From UBA6144 sp964399165 (GTDB lineage Bacteria > Bdellovibrionota > Bacteriovoracia > Bacteriovoracales > Bacteriovoracaceae), in the NCBI GenBank assembly GCA_964399165.1, contig CAYNPO010000008.1, positions 1-64,000 on the forward strand: 64,000 nt of DNA, in the 5' to 3' direction. Of this stretch, positions 39,712 to 47,841 are shown piece by piece (position 1 is the first letter of the stretch; each line of letters opens with the position of its first letter). A model generated the notes under the pieces. That model was not told where the DNA came from. It searched no databases and worked only from the letters and a program-made list of their open reading frames with translations. The position numbers and the translations under genes are program-made.

Positions 39712-40839
39712 TTGGACCAGCACAGGAAAGTACTCGGGGATCCGCACAACGGCGGGAACCATGTGTACCTTCATACCGACGGCCGGGTTATCAAACCCCG
39801 GCCGCTGTGCTGGGAAGCCCTCTTTCTCTCCCCCGTCCCTCACCCCTTCAAGCGGGCGCTGGCGGAGGCGTTCCGCAAAGGGGGCTGCCCTTCCCCTATG
39901 GAAGTCCTGCCGTCTCTGAACTTTACCGGTGCGGAACTCCTCGTCCCCTTCACCGCCGAACGTTCAGTGGATTTTCTGAGCTTGTCTCCGCTAGCGCCTG
40001 GAGAATTGTCTCTGCACGAAGTGGAACTCATCGGAAGCGTCGTAGGGCTGTGCGTTTGGTTCGGCATCGCGGACCTGCACCACGAGAACATGGCCTTGGG
40101 ACGGGATGGAACAGGCAACCTGCGCTTCGGCCCCTTGGACATCGAGTGCGTACTCGAGGACCTGGACTTGCCCTCACAGTCTAACCTGGTGCCCGGGAAA
40201 TCCATGCGGAACCCACATCAGGCGGGGCTCGGGGCCCTCAAGCGGGCGCTGGGTGGAGAACCTCGCCTCGAGATCTCCGCCGCCCTCTTGGGGGGATACT
40301 TGGGCGCCCTCGAAGCCTTACGCGCTGAGGAGGGCGACTTGGCGGTGGCCCTGTGGGAAGCGCCGGGCTTTTCCGATTGGCCCATCCGCATCATCCTACG
40401 CCCCACTAACCAATACGCGGACGTGCTGGAAAACCGCTTCGACCCCGCGGCGTTGGTGCCGGGCTTGCTCGAGGCCGAACGGACCCAGTTGGCGGCCAAG
40501 GATTATCCCTGTTTTTACCGACGCGCCGGCGCCCGCGGACTCTTCTGGATCACGCCGTCGGGGGTCGAACAACCCCTTGAGGTCGATCCCACGCTTTTCC
40601 CCCACCTCGACATCTGCACGCCCCTGGCCCCTCAGAAGTTCATCCGACGCCGCAACCCCGGCCTTGCCTCTACCGCGGGTGGATTGCAGCTGCTGCGCTT
40701 TCTCGAAGACATCCATCCCGAAAAAGGCGTGGGTCGCCATAAGGGCTGCACCGTCACGTGGAGTCGTGACACCATCGGGTTCCAATCCGCCAACGGTCCA
40801 CAGCTGGAGGCGCGTCGCCGTCCTGGCAATCCATCCTGA
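39712..40839 (+). CDS. Stand-alone LanM-type dehydratase domain (DUF4135-like)
   Basis: A 375-aa protein from TTG 39712. It contains the ordered LanM lyase/kinase residues: GDPHNGG (Asp10, His12), IKPR (Lys28), DLHHEN (Asp121, His123, Asn126), LDIE (Asp143), and RIILRPT (Arg226, Thr232), spaced as the phosphorylation and elimination residues of CylM-type enzymes. The N-terminal capping region and the C-terminal cyclase of usual LanM (about 1000 aa) are absent. The weak TTG start with no ribosome site suggests coupling to the 26-aa peptide. It would dehydrate Ser/Thr of a peptide. Confidence 0.7.
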   Translation: MDQHRKVLGDPHNGGNHVYLHTDGRVIKPRPLCWEALFLSPVPHPFKRALAEAFRKGGCPSPMEVLPSLNFTGAELLVPFTAERSVDFLSLSPLAPGELSLHEVELIGSVVGLCVWFGIADLHHENMALGRDGTGNLRFGPLDIECVLEDLDLPSQSNLVPGKSMRNPHQAGLGALKRALGGEPRLEISAALLGGYLGALEALRAEEGDLAVALWEAPGFSDWPIRIILRPTNQYADVLENRFDPAALVPGLLEAERTQLAAKDYPCFYRRAGARGLFWITPSGVEQPLEVDPTLFPHLDICTPLAPQKFIRRRNPGLASTAGGLQLLRFLEDIHPEKGVGRHKGCTVTWSRDTIGFQSANGPQLEARRRPGNPS

Positions 40840-40858
40840 CCTCCGTTACTCTAGAAGC

Positions 40859-42034
40859 ATGCTATTCGATCCCACCCATCACGAGGCACTGGCAGGCGGC
40901 CCCTGGGACACTACTGTTGCCCGGAGATTCATTGCCAGCGTCTCCAATAACGCTGACCTGGCCTTCCAGGCGGGCACGTTCTGGCCATCCCACCCCCACG
41001 ACTCAGATTGGGATCCGGGTGTTCCGCTGCTCTCCCTCTATTGGGGTGCCGCCGGCACCGCTTGGGCGTTGCTAGAATTGCAGCGTATGGGTGTTGTGGG
41101 CGCTTATCGCCATGACTACCGGGCCGTCCTGCGGGAAGCACTCAACGCTTACGCGGCAGCGCCAGATACGGGCGCATACGCTCCGGGATACTTGATGGGC
41201 GAATTAGGAATACTCAGCGTCCTCTGCCGTCACTCCCCCGACACCTCTGACTGGGACCGGCTGGAAATCTGCTGTGAGCAGGCGCTCGCCCGCCCCGAAA
41301 ACGAACTCATGTGGGGCGCGCCGGGTGCGCTACTAGCGGCGTGGTGGGCGTTGGGACAAACCAACCATCCGCGGTGGGAAGGCCTGGTCCAGCGCGCACG
41401 GGACGTCCTGCTGGGAGAGTGGAAAGTTTACACCGCTCCGCCCTTCCGGTTGTGGCTGCAAAACCTTTACGGAAAGCGGCGTCTCTACTTAGGATTCCCC
41501 CATGGTCTCGCCGGCAACCTTGCGGCCCTGCTCAAGACCGGGCACGTGGGCCTGGAAGATGACGTGGCCCAATCCGTGGTGTCCTCTGCCGTGGTGGACG
41601 GTGAATACGCCAACTGGCCGTCCTACGTGGGCGAGGAAGGCACGCCCTCCGTCCAGTGGTGCCATGGGGCCCCGGGCATGGTGCTGAGTCTGCGTGAGTT
41701 CCCTGTGGCCCACTCTCCCGAATTGGAAAATCTACTGGTCCGGGCCGGGAACCTCGTGTGGGCGGCTGGCCCGCTCAAGAAACCTCACGGTCTGTGCCAC
41801 GGCACCGCCGGCAATGGCCATGCTTTCCTGTCGCTCTACCGCAGGACGGGGAACGCGATGTGGTTGGAGCGCGCCCGCCACTTCGCCATGCACGCCATCG
41901 CCCAGTCGCGCGCCGAAGCCGCCAGGCACGGACGGGAGCGCTATGCCTTATTCACTGGAGACCTGGGCGTTGCCCTTTATGCCCACGCCTGCATCATGGG
42001 CGACGACCGCTTCCCGCTGACTGACTTCATTTGA
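40859..42034 (+). CDS. Stand-alone LanC-like cyclase
   Basis: A 391-aa protein. LanC double-barrel signatures: FPHGLAGN (His215), QWCHGAPG (Cys268), and GLCHGTAGNG (Cys313, His314), giving the zinc ligands Cys-Cys-His and the nearby catalytic histidine. Repeated G-x-x-G helices occur throughout. It starts at ATG 40859, 19 bases after the dehydratase stop and in another reading frame; TACTCT lies 6 bases before the ATG. It would add thiols to dehydrated residues or bind glutathione like LanCL proteins. It ends overlapping msrB tail to tail by 8 bases. Confidence 0.78.
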   Translation: MLFDPTHHEALAGGPWDTTVARRFIASVSNNADLAFQAGTFWPSHPHDSDWDPGVPLLSLYWGAAGTAWALLELQRMGVVGAYRHDYRAVLREALNAYAAAPDTGAYAPGYLMGELGILSVLCRHSPDTSDWDRLEICCEQALARPENELMWGAPGALLAAWWALGQTNHPRWEGLVQRARDVLLGEWKVYTAPPFRLWLQNLYGKRRLYLGFPHGLAGNLAALLKTGHVGLEDDVAQSVVSSAVVDGEYANWPSYVGEEGTPSVQWCHGAPGMVLSLREFPVAHSPELENLLVRAGNLVWAAGPLKKPHGLCHGTAGNGHAFLSLYRRTGNAMWLERARHFAMHAIAQSRAEAARHGRERYALFTGDLGVALYAHACIMGDDRFPLTDFI

Positions 42035-42533
42035 GCTTGGGCCGGTCTTCGAACTGCTTGAGGTACTCCCCGTACCCCTCTTCCACCAGCTTCTCTTTGG
42101 GGATGAAGCGCATGGCGCCGGAGTTGATGCAGTAGCGCATCCCGCCCTTGTCCTTGGGGCCGTCGTTGAAGACGTGGCCTAAGTGTGAGTCTCCGGACTT
42201 CGAGCGCACCTCGGTGCGTTCGGTGAAGAGCTTCTTGTCGGTGCGGGTGGTGACGTTGGCCTTGTCGATGGGCTTGGTGAAGCTGGGCCAGCCCGTGCCA
42301 GAATCGTACTTGTCCAGCGAGCTGAAGAGCGGTTCGCCCGTGACCACGCACACGTAGATCCCGTCGCGCTTCTCATTCCAAAGGGCGTTGTCGAAGGGCC
42401 GCTCGGTGCCTTCTTGCTGGGTGATCCGGTACTGCTCCGGGGTAAGGCGCTTCTTGAGTTCCTCTTCGGAGGGTTTCTTGTAGTCCTTGGCGCCTGCGCA
42501 GCTCATGAGCAAAACTCCCAATAAATTCAGCAT
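42027..42533 (-). CDS. msrB: Peptide-methionine (R)-S-oxide reductase MsrB, lipoprotein form
   Basis: A 168-aa protein. The leader MLNLLGVLLMSC has a lipobox-like LMSC, placing the enzyme in the envelope. The MsrB core shows TEQYRITQ-type N-terminus, GIYVCVVTGEPLFSS, GTGWPSF, HLGHVFNDGP and catalytic RYCINSGAMRF. Only one cysteine remains at the zinc sites, so this is a zinc-less MsrB. It repairs oxidised methionine in exported proteins, in keeping with the many secreted proteins here. Confidence 0.94.
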   Translation of the reverse strand: MLNLLGVLLMSCAGAKDYKKPSEEELKKRLTPEQYRITQQEGTERPFDNALWNEKRDGIYVCVVTGEPLFSSLDKYDSGTGWPSFTKPIDKANVTTRTDKKLFTERTEVRSKSGDSHLGHVFNDGPKDKGGMRYCINSGAMRFIPKEKLVEEGYGEYLKQFEDRPKLK

Positions 42534-42542
42534 GGGGACATC

Positions 42543-43157
42543 CTACACCAACCTCGAGAGCCTTCGCACGTAAGCGTCCAAGACGGTGTGGTACTCGCCC
42601 AAATCGCAGACCACGTTGGTGGCGAAGGCCATGGAAGGCTGCACGAATTGGTCGTGCATGGGTTTCACCTGGGCCTCGAATTGGGCCCGCACGCCCTCGG
42701 GGGTGCGTCCGCGCTCCTCCACGTCACGCTTGAGGCGACGTTCGTAGCGCAGGCTCTCGGGCGTGTCGAAGAAAACCATGTCGTCGAAAAGCTCCCGCAC
42801 GTACGGCGGGTGGAAGATGAGAATGCCGTCCACGATGACGATGGGCCGCGGCTGCACCGCCAGCTTCTGGGGGCGGCGCGTGTGGGTGGCGAAGTCGTAG
42901 ACCGGGATTTCGGCCGGGCGACCGGCCTTGAGTTCGCGCAGCTTCTCGGCCAAGAGCGGGAAGTCCAGGCTGTCCGGGTGGTCGAAGTTCACCGCCCCGC
43001 CGTCGCGGTCGAAGCGCGCCGACTGGTCGATGTAAAAGTTGTCCTGGTAGACGATGGTCGCCCTTTCACCCAAGGCCTCGCACAGGGCCTGGGCGAAGAA
43101 GGTCTTGCCCGATCCGGAGCCCCCGGCCACGCCGAGGATGAAGGGCCTCGCGCTCAT
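42543..43157 (-). CDS. udk: Uridine kinase
   Basis: A 204-aa protein. P-loop GVAGGSGSGKT, then YQDNFYID, NFDHPDSLD, and the helical lid LYERRLKRDVEERGR, the Udk/PRK family pattern. It phosphorylates uridine and cytidine. It starts within ATGA over the upp stop, so it is the last gene of the five-gene uracil operon and balances salvage against breakdown. Confidence 0.93.
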   Translation of the reverse strand: MSARPFILGVAGGSGSGKTFFAQALCEALGERATIVYQDNFYIDQSARFDRDGGAVNFDHPDSLDFPLLAEKLRELKAGRPAEIPVYDFATHTRRPQKLAVQPRPIVIVDGILIFHPPYVRELFDDMVFFDTPESLRYERRLKRDVEERGRTPEGVRAQFEAQVKPMHDQFVQPSMAFATNVVCDLGEYHTVLDAYVRRLSRLV

Positions 43158-43786
43158 TTCGTCTGGTACAGGCGGTCACCGGCGTCGCCCAGCCCGGGCA
43201 CCAAGTAACCCAGCTCGTTCATCTCGCGCTCCACTTCCAGCGTGTAGAAGTCGACGTCGGGATGGGCCTCTTCCAGCCGCTCGATGGCGTGCTGGCTCAT
43301 GAGGAGCGAGAGCACGCGGATCTTGCCCACCTCATAGCTCTTGAGCCGGTCGATGGCCGCCACCATCGTGTCGGCGGTGGCGATGAGCGGATCGCACAGA
43401 AACACGGTGCGGCCCTTGGAGTCCGCGGGCAGCTTGAAGTAGTACTCAACCGTGTTGTGGATGAACTTGTCGCGGTAAATACCGATGAAGCCGGCGGAAG
43501 CGAAGGGCATCATGGAGAGCACGCCGTCCAGCATGCCGTTGCCCGCGCGCAGGATGGCCACCACCACCGGCGGTCGGCTCACGCGCTGGACCCGCGCCTG
43601 GGCGATGGGGGTTTCCACCGACATGTCCTCCATGAAGCGCCAGTCGCGCATGCCTTCGTAGGCGAGGATGCCGCTGACTTCCTGGACCAGCTGCCGGAAT
43701 TCCGAGGAGCGGGTGCCCTTGTCGCGCAAATGGCCGAGCTTGTGGCGCAGCAGGGGGTGGTCGATGATGGTCACGTTCTTGTGCAT
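43154..43786 (-). CDS. upp: Uracil phosphoribosyltransferase
   Basis: A 210-aa protein. It makes UMP from uracil and PRPP. Signatures: ILRAGNGMLDGVLSMMP, the PRPP loop FLCDPLIATADTMVAAID, and the C-terminal GYLVPGLGDAGDRLY. Length is canonical. In URC-type uracil breakdown, UPRT is required because the pathway works on uridine-level intermediates; here it sits between URC4 and udk with an 11-base gap and an ATGA overlap. Confidence 0.95.
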   Translation of the reverse strand: MHKNVTIIDHPLLRHKLGHLRDKGTRSSEFRQLVQEVSGILAYEGMRDWRFMEDMSVETPIAQARVQRVSRPPVVVAILRAGNGMLDGVLSMMPFASAGFIGIYRDKFIHNTVEYYFKLPADSKGRTVFLCDPLIATADTMVAAIDRLKSYEVGKIRVLSLLMSQHAIERLEEAHPDVDFYTLEVEREMNELGYLVPGLGDAGDRLYQTK

Positions 43787-43797
43787 GCTCAGGTCCT

Positions 43798-44979
43798 TTA
43801 AAAAACGGTTCCGTCACTTTTAATGGTCAGAGGGGGCCCTCCCCCCTCGCGTTTCTCGGCGGCGATCCGGCGGCCGGCCCACCAGGTGCCTCCCTCAAGT
43901 ACCTTGGCCAAAGGAAACTCCGCGGGGGACTTGCCCAGCGCTTTCTGCACGGCCTCGCCGATGCGATCCAGGTAGTACACGGTCAGAGCGCGCCACTCGA
44001 TGACCAGGTCCGAGTCCGGCGCGTGGGCGCGGTGGGCATCGGCCAAGTCCTTGAGGGAAACCAGCCCCGAGTCCAGGATCAAGCCGCCGTTGCGGTATTC
44101 GGCCAGACCCGTGAGGTCCTCGACGCCGCTGACGCGGTAGCCGGCCTCCTCAATGGGCTCGATCAAGGAGTAGGTCATCCACTGGGAGAGTTTGTGGAAG
44201 GCGATCAGCCCGAGTTCCGAGTGCATCCACACGTCGCCCAAGTTCGTGCCAAGGTGGGTGAGGCGCCCCGGCCAAATGGGCCCGAGCCCGTCGAGTACCG
44301 CCCGCAAGAGCCCCGTGGCGGGGATCTCACGCCCGTAGCGGCCGATGACGTAGTCCAATAGCCCGCCCGGGCGCCCGCCGGGGAAAAGTTCTTCGTTTTT
44401 GAGGGCCTCTCCCAGGTTGGTCAGGAGCTTCACCCGCCCCTCAACTCCCACCAAGGGATTTTCCACGGAAACCTGGAACCCCTCTCGCAGGGTGGGCGCG
44501 GTCATGCTCCCCAGTCCCACGCGGTCGGCCCGGGGCCGCTCTGCACTTCCCCCCATGGCACCCGCCATGAAGAGGTGGAAACTCGCCACGCCCAGGCCCT
44601 CGGAACGGTCGAAGGACTTGCCGGTGGCGTGCTCGCTGTACCTCCAGCCGGGGCCCGAGCCCGCGTCCAGCAGCACCGAGGTGATGACGAGATCGAGCTT
44701 GGTGCGGGCCTTCTCCAGGGGATCCACGCCCGCCAACTTCTCATCCAGCCACTTGGAGCGGTCCACGCCGCCGGGGCGAAAATGCCCCCAACGGGAGTGG
44801 AACGGGATGTCCAGGGCGGGATACTTGGCCTTGATGGTGTCGATGACGAAGTCCACCGTCCAGGCCAGCCGGGACTCATCCAGCACGAAATGTGTTTTGC
44901 CGCGGGTGGTGGCGGCGTGGACTTTTTCCGCCCCGTCGCGCACCGCGCGGGGGGAAAGCCAGTAATCGAGCTCAGTCAA
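43798..44979 (-). CDS. URC4-like protein (DUF1688), uracil catabolism
   Basis: A 393-aa protein. Recognised as the DUF1688/URC4 family by YWLSPRAVRDGAEKVH at the start, PFHSRWGHFRPGGVDR, GSGPGWRYSE, EGLGVASFHLFM, and the EYRNGGLILDSGLV block. URC4 is needed with URC1 for the URC pathway of uracil degradation known from yeasts and some bacteria; its chemistry is not settled. It overlaps the URC1 gene by 8 bases. Confidence 0.88.
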   Translation of the reverse strand: MTELDYWLSPRAVRDGAEKVHAATTRGKTHFVLDESRLAWTVDFVIDTIKAKYPALDIPFHSRWGHFRPGGVDRSKWLDEKLAGVDPLEKARTKLDLVITSVLLDAGSGPGWRYSEHATGKSFDRSEGLGVASFHLFMAGAMGGSAERPRADRVGLGSMTAPTLREGFQVSVENPLVGVEGRVKLLTNLGEALKNEELFPGGRPGGLLDYVIGRYGREIPATGLLRAVLDGLGPIWPGRLTHLGTNLGDVWMHSELGLIAFHKLSQWMTYSLIEPIEEAGYRVSGVEDLTGLAEYRNGGLILDSGLVSLKDLADAHRAHAPDSDLVIEWRALTVYYLDRIGEAVQKALGKSPAEFPLAKVLEGGTWWAGRRIAAEKREGGGPPLTIKSDGTVF

Positions 44980-46235
44980 TGTTTCGCCCCTTCACTTTCT
45001 TCAGGTCCTCGACGTCCTTATAGCCGTCCTTGGCGAAGTAGCCCGCGGCCTTCTTCGCCTCGATCTCCACCTGGGCGTCCTGGGGGATCAGCTCATCCGG
45101 GATGGAAATCCGGTTCACCACCTCGATGCCGCTGCCCACGATGGCGTTGTACTTCATGTTGCTCATGGAGTGCAGGTTGTGGATCTTCTTGATCCCGAAA
45201 AAGTGGAGCGCGTCCGGCATGAACTCCTGGAAACGCGCGTCCTCCACGCCGGCCACGCACTCAGTGCGCTTGAAGTAGGTGGCGGCGGTGTCGCCGCCCT
45301 CTTGGCGCTTGCGGGCGTTGTACACCAGGAACTTGGTCACCTCGCCCAAAGCGCGCCCTTCCTTCCGGTAGTACACGATGATGCCCACGCCCCCGCGCTG
45401 GGCGGTGCGGGCGGCGTCCTCGATGCCGTACATCAGGTAAGGGCGGCAGGTGCANNNNNNNNNNGGAGCCGAACACGTCGGAGCCGTTGCACTCGTCATG
45501 CACGCGACAGGTGAGCTCGGTCTCTGTGTCGGCGAGTTTCTGCGGGTCCCCAAAGATGTAGGCGGTGGTGCTGCCGATGGGCGGGAGCCACACTTTCAGG
45601 TCCGGGCGGGTGATCAGCTCGGGATACATGCCGCCGGACTCCTCGAACAGGATGCGGCGGAGAACGCCTTCTTCCACGTTCAGCCGCTTGGCGATGCCGG
45701 GCAAAAACCACACGGGCTCGAGGGCCACCTTGGTGGTTTTGATGTCCATGTTCTCTTTGATGATCTTGCCGTCGGGCTTGAGCCTCCCCGCCTTGAGGGC
45801 GTCGTGGATCTCGGGGATCTGCAGGTGGGCCTGGGTCACGGCCACGGAGGGGCGGATGTCATAACCCTTGTCAAAGAGCGGCTTGAAGTGCTCCTGGGGA
45901 TCAAGCCCCCAGGGGTCGATGGTCACGATCTTGGTTTCGTCGAACCAGGACTCGTAGGGCCCGATCTTCACCGGGCTGAAAGTGTTGTGCAGGTCCGGTT
46001 TGTGGGTGGGGGGGAATTTCCCGCTGGCCATGGAAAGGGCTCGGAAGACCGTGTACGAGCCGGAATGTGACCCGATGGCATTGCGAGCGCGCGGGTTGGT
46101 CTGGGACGCCACCACGGGCCCGCGCTCGAGGGGGTTGCGGGCGCCCCACTTGAGGGGCAGTGACTCAGGGTATTTGAGACCCGCGTGGGTGGCGAGGATG
46201 ATGTGGCTAGAGCGCTTGTCGGTGGCGGTGGTCAT
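44972..46235 (-). CDS. URC1-like GTP-cyclohydrolase-II family protein, interrupted by assembly gap
   Basis: The N-terminal part (46235 to the gap) includes THKPDLHNTFSPVKIGPYESW and RVHDECNGSDVFGS; the C-terminal part resumes with CTCRPYLMYG and HFFGIKKIHNLHSMSN. Together they give the RibA/GCH2-like zinc site (Cys of DECNGSD plus CTC) as in URC1. Ten Ns at 45455-45464 shift the frame, but a small multiple of three (about 6 bases) would restore it, so this is an assembly artefact, not a mutation. It lies 10 bases after mmsA. Confidence 0.87.
45455..45464. other. Assembly gap of ten Ns
   Basis: The only ambiguous bases in the window. The gap lies inside the URC1-like gene and probably stands for an unknown small length. 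Confidence 0.99.
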
Positions 46236-46245
46236 GGTTTTTCCT

Positions 46246-47721
46246 TCAGGACATCCAGTTGGAGTCCGCCTGTTTTTCCCATTTGCTGGTGATCTTCTTC
46301 ACGTCCGACCAGAAGTCGAGCGAGTGGTGTCCGGTGATGTCGCCGTGACCGAACTTGGAGGCGTTGATTCCGCCGAAGGAGAACGGCTCCCGCGGAACCG
46401 GCACCCCCACGTTCACGCCCACCATGCCGGCGGACGCTTCTTTGGCCACCCGCTCGGCCATGCCGCCGCTGGAGGTGAAGACGCTGCAGGCGTTGCCGTA
46501 GTCCACGGAGTTCTCGATCTTGAGGGCCTCGCTGACGTCCTTGCAGCGGATGATGGAGATGACGGGGCCGAAGAGCTCGTAGGTGGCAGCCTCGGAGCCC
46601 GGGGTGACCATGTCGAGCACCGTAGGGCCGAGCCAGTTGCCGTTTTCATATCCCGCCGGAGGCGTGGCCTTCCGTCCGTCTAGTAACACCTTGGCGCCCG
46701 CGGCTTCGGCCCGCGCGATGGCGGCGACCAAGAATTCTTTTTGCTGTTTCGTGATGATGGCGCCCATGCCCTCTCCCAACTTGTGGGAGGCCGCGCGCTC
46801 GACGATCTTCTTGATGTGCTCATCCACGTTCCCCACCGCGAGCAGTACCGAGGCGGCCATGCAGCGCTGGCCGGCGCAGCCGGTGAAGGAGTCGGAGATG
46901 CCCACGCCGGACAGTTCGGGGTTGGCGTCCGGAAGCAGGATGATGTGGTTCTTCGCCCCACCCAAGCACAGGGCGCGTTTCCCGAGGTTGGTCGCGCGAT
47001 GGTAGACCGCTTTGGCGATCTTGGTGGAGCCCACGAAGCCCACCGCCTTCACGGCGGGATGGTCGATGATGGCGTTCACTGTGTCGGCGCCGCCGTGGAG
47101 CACGGTCAGAAGGCCCGCGGGCAGGCCCGCCTCTTTGAGCGCGTCCGCGATCCTGAGCGAGGTCAGCGGCGTTTTCTCGGAGGGCTTCCACACGTAGGCA
47201 TTCCCCAGGCCCAGGGCGATGGGGATCGTCCACAGGGGCACCATGGCCGGAAAGTTGAACGGCGTAATGCTCGCCACCACGCCCAGGGGCTCACGGCGGT
47301 ACTCGCAGAACACGCCGCGGGAAACTTCCATGCGCCCGCCCAAGTCCAGGTTCTGCAGCGAGAGCGCGAACTCCAGCACCTCAATGCCCTTCATGAGACC
47401 GGCCTTGCCCTCCTCGAAGGTCTTGCCGGACTCGCTGGCCTTGAGATGCGAGATGGCGTCCAGGTCGCGCAAGAGGATGTCGCGGAAAGCGAAGAGCACG
47501 CGAGCGCGCTCTTTCAGGGGCGCCTTGCCCCACTCCTTCTGGGCCTTGGCGGCGGCCTGGATGGCCTGGTCGATCTGCGCAGCGGTGGGCACACTGGCCT
47601 CGCCGATGGTCTGGCCGTTGTAGGGCGAAACCACAGGAAAGCTTCCCTGCTCTCCCTTGGCCCAGCTGCCAGCGATGAAATTAGGACACGCGATTTTCTC
47701 GCGGGAGATCTGTGTGGGCAT
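46246..47721 (-). CDS. mmsA: CoA-acylating methylmalonate/malonate-semialdehyde dehydrogenase
   Basis: A 491-aa protein. MmsA/IolA-type ALDH: ITPFNFPAMVPLW, GFVGSTKIAK, CLGGAKNHI, and the catalytic cysteine in FTGCAGQRCMA; the NADP/CoA-type GGINASKFGHGDITG is near the end. It turns malonate semialdehyde into acetyl-CoA. It is first in the uracil operon, which makes sense because uracil breakdown releases malonate semialdehyde or 3-hydroxypropionate. ATG 47721 follows AGAGGA. Upstream 47722-47841 (120 bases) holds no clear promoter that I can see. Confidence 0.93.
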   Translation of the reverse strand: MPTQISREKIACPNFIAGSWAKGEQGSFPVVSPYNGQTIGEASVPTAAQIDQAIQAAAKAQKEWGKAPLKERARVLFAFRDILLRDLDAISHLKASESGKTFEEGKAGLMKGIEVLEFALSLQNLDLGGRMEVSRGVFCEYRREPLGVVASITPFNFPAMVPLWTIPIALGLGNAYVWKPSEKTPLTSLRIADALKEAGLPAGLLTVLHGGADTVNAIIDHPAVKAVGFVGSTKIAKAVYHRATNLGKRALCLGGAKNHIILLPDANPELSGVGISDSFTGCAGQRCMAASVLLAVGNVDEHIKKIVERAASHKLGEGMGAIITKQQKEFLVAAIARAEAAGAKVLLDGRKATPPAGYENGNWLGPTVLDMVTPGSEAATYELFGPVISIIRCKDVSEALKIENSVDYGNACSVFTSSGGMAERVAKEASAGMVGVNVGVPVPREPFSFGGINASKFGHGDITGHHSLDFWSDVKKITSKWEKQADSNWMS

Positions 47722-47841
47722 AGGTCCTCTTTCCAAAAAGGAAAAGAAAACGCTAGCGCAGTTGTTTAGCCTTGAACATGCCCATGTGCGTCTGAAGACC
47801 ATCCACAACGCTCCGCCAAAATCCGTTGAGGTTTTGTCGGA

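Noticed and set aside
39712..42034. Dehydratase and cyclase as one LanM gene broken by a frameshift
   Set aside because: The first frame ends and the second begins with its own ATG and -10-like site after 19 bases, and the dehydratase also lacks the N-terminal LanM region. A sequencing error cannot be fully excluded.
44972..46235. Two separate half-genes or a riboflavin ribA pseudogene
   Set aside because: The break coincides with the ten Ns and the neighbours are URC4 and upp, so one URC1-like gene is the simplest reading.
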